Positions 7,269-10,353 of a DNA stretch of 10,353 nucleotides are shown piece after piece. Location of the stretch: the NCBI GenBank assembly GCA_946479115.1, contig CAMLED010000026.1, positions 1 through 10,353 of the forward strand, in the 5' to 3' direction. Below the pieces are notes generated by a model that worked only from the letters and a program-made list of their open reading frames with translations, ran no database searches and was not told the DNA's origin. The position numbers and the translations under genes are program-made. Source of the DNA: an uncultured Candidatus Saccharibacteria bacterium. Its GTDB lineage: Bacteria; Patescibacteria; Saccharimonadia; Saccharimonadales; UBA6022. Numbering within the stretch: the first letter of the stretch is position 1; each line of letters opens with the position of its first letter.

Positions 7269-7289
7269 CTGTATGTTTCGCGTCAGCAA

Positions 7290-7305
7290 TGTAAGATTTC
7301 ATACA
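7290..7305. promoter_or_regulatory. Crp/Fnr-type operator, site 1
   Basis: TGTAAGATTTCATACA is a 16-base imperfect palindrome (12 of 16 positions symmetric), the size of a CRP site. Its centre (7297.5) is 41.5 bases from the predicted SPW start and 26.5 from the predicted start of the regulator gene. It would activate the first and block the second. It shares the half-site TGTAAGAT with 7943-7958. Confidence 0.6.
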
Positions 7306-7311
7306 AACAGG

Positions 7312-7317
7312 TATACT
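7312..7317 (+). promoter_or_regulatory. -10 box of the regulator gene, leaderless
   Basis: TATACT (five of six) ends six bases before the ATG at 7324, so the start should fall on the A of that codon. No good -35 is present; the operator at 7290-7305 covers that region. Confidence 0.5.
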
Positions 7318-7323
7318 ATCGAC

Positions 7324-7944
7324 ATGGATATCGTTGAATATGTCAGAAATCGCCCAGTTAAGCACTTTTCAAAGGGTGAAGCTATTTTGAGCGAAGGCGA
7401 AGTTACCGATACATTACTAGCGATTCGCAGTGGCTACTGCAAGGTGTCGTCAATTGATACTGCAGGTAATGAACATATGTTATGGATCGCTGGACGCTAC
7501 GACATTATTCCAACTGAACGATTATTTTCTGCACACAGTCCCCTACAGTTCTTTTATACCGCCCTATCCGATGTCGAGGTTTACCAAGTAGATAAAGCTG
7601 ATTTTATCACCAAAGCAAAAGCCGACGTCACGTTGATGACCGAGATTGCCGCGAGCATGAGTAGCCATTACGATGATTTGCTGTCACGCATTAATTCTGC
7701 TGGCCAGACTAGTGTGCGCGAAAAGCTCATCGCTACCTTGCGCTACGTTGCCGAACGATTCAGCGCACAACAATCCGTTGATCTATACAGCCTGGGGCTT
7801 CGTCTGACGCACAAAGATATCGCGGAGATGATTGGCTCAACCCGTGAAACCACTTCGCTTGAACTAAAACGTCTCAACACCGAAGGCTGTATTACCTACG
7901 ACCGTAGTCAGTTCATCGTCAATCTAGACCGCTGCCAATTATAG
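7324..7944 (+). CDS. Crp/Fnr-family transcription regulator
   Basis: The 206-aa protein has the Crp layout: an N-terminal cyclic-nucleotide-binding-type beta barrel (about residues 8-105), a long dimer helix (about 108-140) and a winged helix-turn-helix (about 160-202). The DNA-binding part LTHKDIAEMIGSTRETTSLE is diagnostic. The recognition helix keeps R-E-T as in CRP, but the position of CRP Arg185 is Leu, which fits an operator other than TGTGA. The cysteine cluster of FNR is absent, and the cAMP-binding signature of CRP is not seen, so the effector is unknown. I chose the ATG at 7324 over the in-frame ATG at 7273, because the promoter -10 and operator lie between them. The gene precedes the reductase by 60 bases and is divergent from the SPW gene, with a predicted operator for each. 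Confidence 0.93.
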   Translation: MDIVEYVRNRPVKHFSKGEAILSEGEVTDTLLAIRSGYCKVSSIDTAGNEHMLWIAGRYDIIPTERLFSAHSPLQFFYTALSDVEVYQVDKADFITKAKADVTLMTEIAASMSSHYDDLLSRINSAGQTSVREKLIATLRYVAERFSAQQSVDLYSLGLRLTHKDIAEMIGSTRETTSLELKRLNTEGCITYDRSQFIVNLDRCQL

Positions 7945-7958
7945 TAAGCTATCTTACA
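7943..7958. promoter_or_regulatory. Crp/Fnr-type operator, site 2
   Basis: AGTAAGCTATCTTACA is symmetric at 12 of 16 positions and carries a perfect TGTAAGAT half on the minus strand. It overlaps the last two bases of the regulator's stop codon. Its centre (7950.5) lies 40.5 bases before the predicted reductase start near 7991. Confidence 0.6.
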
Positions 7959-7975
7959 TCGTAATTTTTATCGCC

Positions 7976-7984
7976 TGCTAATCT
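7976..7984 (+). promoter_or_regulatory. Weak extended -10 promoter of the reductase
   Basis: TGC precedes TAATCT (four of six). No -35 is recognisable at the right distance. With the dyad just upstream, this fits an activator-dependent promoter. Confidence 0.4.
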
Positions 7985-8004
7985 AGGAGTATGAGGTATC
8001 TACC

Positions 8005-8892
8005 ATGACCCAACCGACTATATTGCTCCATAACGGCATTCAGATGCCACGGTTAGGCCTGGGAACATGGCAAGCTAAAGATGGCGGCGAAGTTGAACGA
8101 GCCGTCACTGCGGCCATGTCAGTCGGGTATCGCCTTATCGACACAGCCGCAGCGTATGGTAATGAGTCAGGTATTGGTAAAGCGATACATCGATCATCTA
8201 TTCCACGAAATGAACTATTCATCACGACAAAGGTCTGGAACGCGGATCAAGGCTACGATCAGACCATAAAGGCTTTCGACAAAAGCATGAAACGATTAGG
8301 GCTGCACTATATAGATTTGTACTTAATCCACTGGCCAATGCCTGCGGCGGATAAATACATTGATACATGGCGAGCAATGGAAGAACTATATAAAACAGGT
8401 AAAGTTCGTGCAATTGGCGTGTGTAATTTTTCGATTGAGCAACTACAGCGACTGATCGCTGAGACGTCTATCGTCCCAATGGTAAATCAGATCGAACTTC
8501 ACCCGTATTTCTTGCAGACAGACCTTCGCAATTACTGTACGCAAAACCAGATCGCCATTGAAGCCTATAGCCCCCTTGGTGGAAGTACCGGGAAGTTGCT
8601 AGATGATCCCGTCATTATCGATATCGCTACCGCCCATTCCGTCACCCCAGCCCAAGTAGTAATTCGTTGGCACATACAGCAAGGCCATGTTGTCATTCCA
8701 AAATCGACACATACTGAGCGCATCACCAGCAACATGCAAGTGTTTGACTTTGAACTAAATCCAGATGAAATGACCAGGATTGATGCCCTCGATAAGAATC
8801 AGCGCGTAGGAACTGATCCTGAAACTGCAAATTTCAATTGGAATACTAACCTGGTGCAAATAGCTCACTATTTAGGTCTGGTACATTGGTAA
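8005..8892 (+). CDS. Aldo/keto reductase (AKR superfamily)
   Basis: A cytosolic NADPH-dependent oxidoreductase that reduces aldehydes or ketones to alcohols, closest in style to the 2,5-diketo-D-gluconate reductase group; the true substrate cannot be told. The (beta/alpha)8 catalytic tetrad is complete: Asp46, Tyr51, Lys76 and His109, in the contexts RLIDTAAAYGNE, FITTKVWN and LYLIHWP. Further family marks are GVCNFS, VNQIELHP, EAYSPLGG and the NADPH-phosphate loop IPKSTHTERI. After the usual end of the family (near ETANFNW) it has about 16 extra residues ending LGLVHW. The ATG at 8005 follows GAGGT (7993-7997) at seven bases. It lies 60 bases after the Crp-like regulator and is probably activated by it. 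In such a small cell it may detoxify reactive carbonyls. Confidence 0.95.
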   Translation: MTQPTILLHNGIQMPRLGLGTWQAKDGGEVERAVTAAMSVGYRLIDTAAAYGNESGIGKAIHRSSIPRNELFITTKVWNADQGYDQTIKAFDKSMKRLGLHYIDLYLIHWPMPAADKYIDTWRAMEELYKTGKVRAIGVCNFSIEQLQRLIAETSIVPMVNQIELHPYFLQTDLRNYCTQNQIAIEAYSPLGGSTGKLLDDPVIIDIATAHSVTPAQVVIRWHIQQGHVVIPKSTHTERITSNMQVFDFELNPDEMTRIDALDKNQRVGTDPETANFNWNTNLVQIAHYLGLVHW

Positions 8893-8908
8893 GATGGTCG
8901 CATTAAAG

Positions 8909-8935
8909 AGGGGCGGTTCATTACGAACCGCCCCT
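8909..8935. terminator. GC-rich hairpin between convergent genes
   Basis: AGGGGCGGTTC and GAACCGCCCCT form an 11-bp stem with a five-base loop between the reductase stop (8892) and the ParB-like stop (8941). The T-run is poor on both sides (TCTTTAAT on the minus strand), but stem strength and position suggest a shared terminator. Confidence 0.7.
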
Positions 8936-8940
8936 TGGGC

Positions 8941-9183
8941 TTAGCGGACAATAACAGCAATCTTGGCAAAGCCAGCGGCCAGTTGGGCCTGATAGCGGTG
9001 ACGTCCGTCATTGATGGTATAAAAGCCATCGCAATCGTCGACAGTGATAGGCGGAAAATCATCGCCAGACTCATAGTCGCGGACATACTGAGCGATTTTA
9101 GCATTGCTCAGCTTGCGAAGCTTTTTGCAGTTAACGCGAATTTCATTCGCATCAACAAGGGTGTGTACTTCGTGAGTTTTCAC
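8941..9183 (-). CDS. Stand-alone ParB/Srx-fold domain protein (GTG start)
   Basis: An 80-aa protein made of a single ParB N-terminal-like (ParB/sulfiredoxin fold) domain. The family pattern is clear: IRVN...K....IAQY..DY.SGDDFPPITV, then DGFYTINDGRHRYQAQLAAG and a final strand IAVIV. The motif DGRHR corresponds to the GERR nucleotide-binding box of ParB. The sulfiredoxin catalytic Cys (GCHR) is Arg here, so it is not a sulfiredoxin. It lacks the helix-turn-helix and dimer domains of a chromosome-partition ParB. The GTG at 9183 has AAAGGAG seven bases upstream (9191-9197). A strong promoter, a dyad and a mini-ORF precede it, so expression looks high and controlled. It lies between the rpsG terminator and the convergent reductase. 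Its role is unknown; DNA binding, nucleotide hydrolysis or control of a partner are all possible. Confidence 0.85.
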   Translation of the reverse strand: MKTHEVHTLVDANEIRVNCKKLRKLSNAKIAQYVRDYESGDDFPPITVDDCDGFYTINDGRHRYQAQLAAGFAKIAVIVR

Positions 9184-9198
9184 TATGGGGCTCCTTTG

Positions 9199-9213
9199 TT
9201 AGGTTAGCCTCAT
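9199..9213 (-). CDS. Four-codon mini-ORF upstream of the ParB-like gene
   Basis: ATG AGG CTA ACC TAA encodes Met-Arg-Leu-Thr. It follows one of the best ribosome binding sites in the window at eight bases, and its stop is directly followed by the Shine-Dalgarno site of the ParB-like gene, 15 bases before that gene's GTG. It may be a translated leader that feeds ribosomes to, or holds them off, the real gene. AGG and CTA are rare codons in many bacteria. Translation is not shown. Confidence 0.4.
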   Translation of the reverse strand: MRLT

Positions 9214-9216
9214 AGT

Positions 9217-9228
9217 AATCACCTCCTT
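9217..9228 (-). promoter_or_regulatory. Near-perfect Shine-Dalgarno site of the mini-ORF
   Basis: AAGGAGGTGATT matches the usual bacterial 16S anti-Shine-Dalgarno tail over 11 bases, far more than any other gene here. It serves only the mini-ORF, whose ATG is at 9213. Confidence 0.7.
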
Positions 9229-9238
9229 CGTGTAGAAA

Positions 9239-9251
9239 AGTACTATGTACT
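9239..9251. promoter_or_regulatory. Dyad at the start site of the ParB-like gene
   Basis: AGTAC-TAT-GTACT has perfect five-base arms around the predicted transcription start (9245) and touches the -10 box. A repressor bound there would block initiation. The cognate protein is unknown; the ParB-like protein itself is a candidate only by proximity. Confidence 0.45.
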
Positions 9252-9280
9252 ATTATAGCATTTTATGTATATATAGTCAA
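9252..9280 (-). promoter_or_regulatory. Strong extended -10 promoter of the ParB-like gene
   Basis: TTGACT (9280-9275), a 17-base spacer and TGC-TATAAT (9260-9252) make this the closest match to the sigma70 consensus in the window. Confidence 0.8.
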
Positions 9281-9295
9281 TCTACCTTATGCCAA

Positions 9296-9329
9296 CAAAA
9301 AACTCCGCCGATAGTAGCGGAGTTTTTTG
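9296..9329. terminator. Intrinsic terminator after rpsG
   Basis: CAAAAAACTCCGC and GCGGAGTTTTTTG form a perfect 13-bp stem with an eight-base loop. Read on the minus strand it lies just downstream of the rpsG stop and ends in a T-run. It ends the rpsL-rpsG transcript. Confidence 0.92.
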
Positions 9330-9342
9330 TTGCAGGCAACTA

Positions 9343-9822
9343 TTAGCTGCGAGCAAAGTGAGCGAAAGCACGGTTGGCTTCGGCCATCTTGTGAGTGTCT
9401 TCTTTCTTTTTGAAAGCAGCACCGGCTTCGTTGTGAGCATCAATGATCTCAAGCGCAAGACGCTGAGCATATGGCATACCACTACGAGCACGTGCAGATT
9501 GTACCAACCAGCTGAATGCGTAGTGCAAACGGCGGTGACCTTCTACTGGGAAAGGAATCTGGTAGTTCGCACCACCGACACGACGAGATTTAACTTCGAA
9601 GTTTGGAGATACGTTCTTTAGTGCTTTTTCGAAAACAGCAAGTGGATCTTCGCTATCAAGCTTTTTAGCAGCTTGCTCTAGAGCAGCGTACACAGCTTTT
9701 TCAGCGATAGATTTCTTACCATCAAGGATAGACTTGTTAATCAAACGCTGTACAAGGACAGAGTTGTATTTGCGGTCAGGTGACAAAACACGCTGAAGGC
9801 TTTTGGTTACTTTACGAGGCAT
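9343..9822 (-). CDS. rpsG: Small-subunit ribosomal protein S7
   Basis: S7 nucleates assembly of the 30S head by binding the 3' domain of 16S rRNA, and lies near the exit site for tRNA. At 159 aa it has the usual length. Family blocks are visible: N-terminal PRK, YNSVLVQRLINKSILDGKK (19-37), the beta-hairpin region EVKSRRVGGANYQIPFPV (76-93) and the C-terminal ANRAFAHFA. The ATG at 9822 comes two bases after the rpsL stop, and GGAGG for it lies inside the end of rpsL, so the two are translationally close and in one operon. A terminator follows directly, so fusA is not cotranscribed, unlike the classic str operon. Confidence 0.98.
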   Translation of the reverse strand: MPRKVTKSLQRVLSPDRKYNSVLVQRLINKSILDGKKSIAEKAVYAALEQAAKKLDSEDPLAVFEKALKNVSPNFEVKSRRVGGANYQIPFPVEGHRRLHYAFSWLVQSARARSGMPYAQRLALEIIDAHNEAGAAFKKKEDTHKMAEANRAFAHFARS

Positions 9823-9824
9823 GA

Positions 9825-10238
9825 CTACTTGTCCTCCTTCTTAGCACCGTACTTAGAACGGCCTTGTTGACGTTTTGCAACACCCTGAAGGTCGAGCGCA
9901 CCACGAACGATGTGGTAACGAACACCTGGAAGGTCTGGCACACGACCACCACGTACAAGAACAACAGCGTGCTCCTGGAGGTTGTGACCTTCACCACCGA
10001 TGTAAGCCCAAACTTCTTGACCGTTAGTCAAGCGAACACGAGCAACTTTACGAAGCGCCGAGTTAGGCTTTTTTGGTGTTTTAGTCGTTACTTTGACACA
10101 AACGCCACGTTTAAGTGGAGCGTTCTGATCGTAGTAACGAGTCTTTAGTGCATTGTGGATACGGCCAAGCGCAGGTGACTTTGATTTCTTGATCGCAGTC
10201 TTGCGTGGCTTTCGCACCAATTGGTTAATTGTTGGCAT
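9825..10238 (-). CDS. rpsL: Small-subunit ribosomal protein S12 with Pro at the K88 position
   Basis: S12 sits at the decoding centre and governs tRNA selection accuracy. The 137-aa protein is the longer form, with about 13 extra residues (near 20-40) compared with E. coli. The loop [11 protein letters not shown] keeps Lys56, equal to E. coli Lys43. The second loop reads GGRV-P101-DLPGVRY, with Pro where E. coli has Lys88, a site where substitutions give streptomycin resistance or dependence. The ATG at 10238 has AGGAG five bases upstream (10244-10248). It is the first gene of the rpsL-rpsG pair. No convincing promoter is visible in the 60 bases before it, so it may be read from further upstream. 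Confidence 0.98.
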   Translation of the reverse strand: MPTINQLVRKPRKTAIKKSKSPALGRIHNALKTRYYDQNAPLKRGVCVKVTTKTPKKPNSALRKVARVRLTNGQEVWAYIGGEGHNLQEHAVVLVRGGRVPDLPGVRYHIVRGALDLQGVAKRQQGRSKYGAKKEDK

Positions 10239-10266
10239 GAAAACTCCTGTTATTCAAATTATTGTC

Positions 10267-10283
10267 GAGATAAGATGTATCTC
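10267..10283. other. Short hairpin in the rpsL leader
   Basis: GAGATA and TATCTC form a six-bp stem with a five-base loop, about 19 bases before the Shine-Dalgarno site. It could be a leader structure for ribosomal-protein feedback, but it is short and A/T-rich. Confidence 0.3.
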
Positions 10284-10298
10284 TTGTATAGTCCGGCT

Positions 10299-10352
10299 TC
10301 AGCATCGCCTCGCTATCTCATTCCAATCGGCTTTACCTGGTGTGTACACATT
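10299..10352 (-). CDS. Possible 3' end of an upstream gene
   Basis: On the minus strand one frame is open from the window edge for 17 codons, reading NVYTPGKADWNEIARRC and then TGA at 10301-10299. The residues look protein-like, and a gene upstream of rpsL would be expected. It is too short to identify. Confidence 0.3.
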   Translation of the reverse strand, partial: NVYTPGKADWNEIARRC

Positions 10353-10353
10353 C

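Noticed and set aside
7265..7275. CATACTGTATG palindrome as a separate operator
   Set aside because: It overlaps the SPW -10 box, is short, and does not recur upstream of the reductase, unlike the 16-base dyad.
7273..7323. Upstream ATG start for the Crp-like regulator
   Set aside because: The extra 17 residues overlap the operator and -10 box, and family alignment starts near MDIVEYV at 7324.
8941..9183. Sulfiredoxin
   Set aside because: The fold is shared, but the catalytic Cys of GCHR is replaced by Arg (DGRHR).
8935..9207. 90-codon plus-strand frame opposite the ParB-like gene
   Set aside because: The minus-strand frame has the ParB-fold motif, Shine-Dalgarno site and promoter; the plus-strand frame has none of these.
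10284..10345. tRNA-like stretch upstream of rpsL
   Set aside because: TTCCAATC resembles a T-loop, but no acceptor, anticodon or D-arm pairing could be fitted.
10341..10350. TGTGTACACA palindrome as a regulatory site
   Set aside because: It lies in the probable coding end of an upstream gene at the window edge and has no promoter context.

Overview
The window looks like chromosomal DNA of an ultra-small Patescibacteria (CPR) cell, most likely a Saccharibacteria (TM7) lineage. I infer this from the style of the translation factors (EF-G with a changed guanine-recognition motif, S12 with proline at the streptomycin-linked lysine), several hypothetical genes with no family I recognise, and TTG and GTG starts. 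It is not proven without a database search.

The backbone is the str (ribosomal) operon on the minus strand, read right to left: rpsL (S12), rpsG (S7), fusA (EF-G), tuf (EF-Tu, running off the left edge). The operon is broken open twice. About 4.9 kb of accessory genes sit between rpsG and fusA, and two small paralogous hypothetical genes (914-1531 and 1617-2291) sit between fusA and tuf. Perfect hairpin terminators close rpsG (9296-9329) and fusA (2336-2366), so the four core genes are no longer one transcript. tuf has its own consensus promoter.

From right to left, the accessory island holds: a stand-alone ParB/Srx-fold protein with a GTG start behind a strong promoter, a dyad at the start site and a four-codon mini-ORF; a convergent aldo/keto reductase; a Crp/Fnr-family regulator; a divergent SPW-repeat membrane protein; a 323-aa hypothetical; and a TTG-start lipoprotein lying inside a set of inverted repeats.

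The reductase, the Crp-like regulator and the SPW protein appear to form a small regulon. Two copies of one 16-bp dyad (half-site TGTAAGAT) lie at 7290-7305 and 7943-7958. They are centred about -41.5 and -40.5 from the predicted starts of the SPW and reductase genes, the class II activator position, at promoters that lack a -35 box. The first copy also lies over the regulator's own promoter, which suggests autorepression.

Three genes (the 224-aa and 323-aa hypotheticals and the Crp-like regulator) have a -10 box so close to the ATG that they should make leaderless mRNAs. The others carry ordinary Shine-Dalgarno sites. No tRNA, rRNA, CRISPR array or transposase was seen, and no gene-free stretch exceeds about 160 bases.
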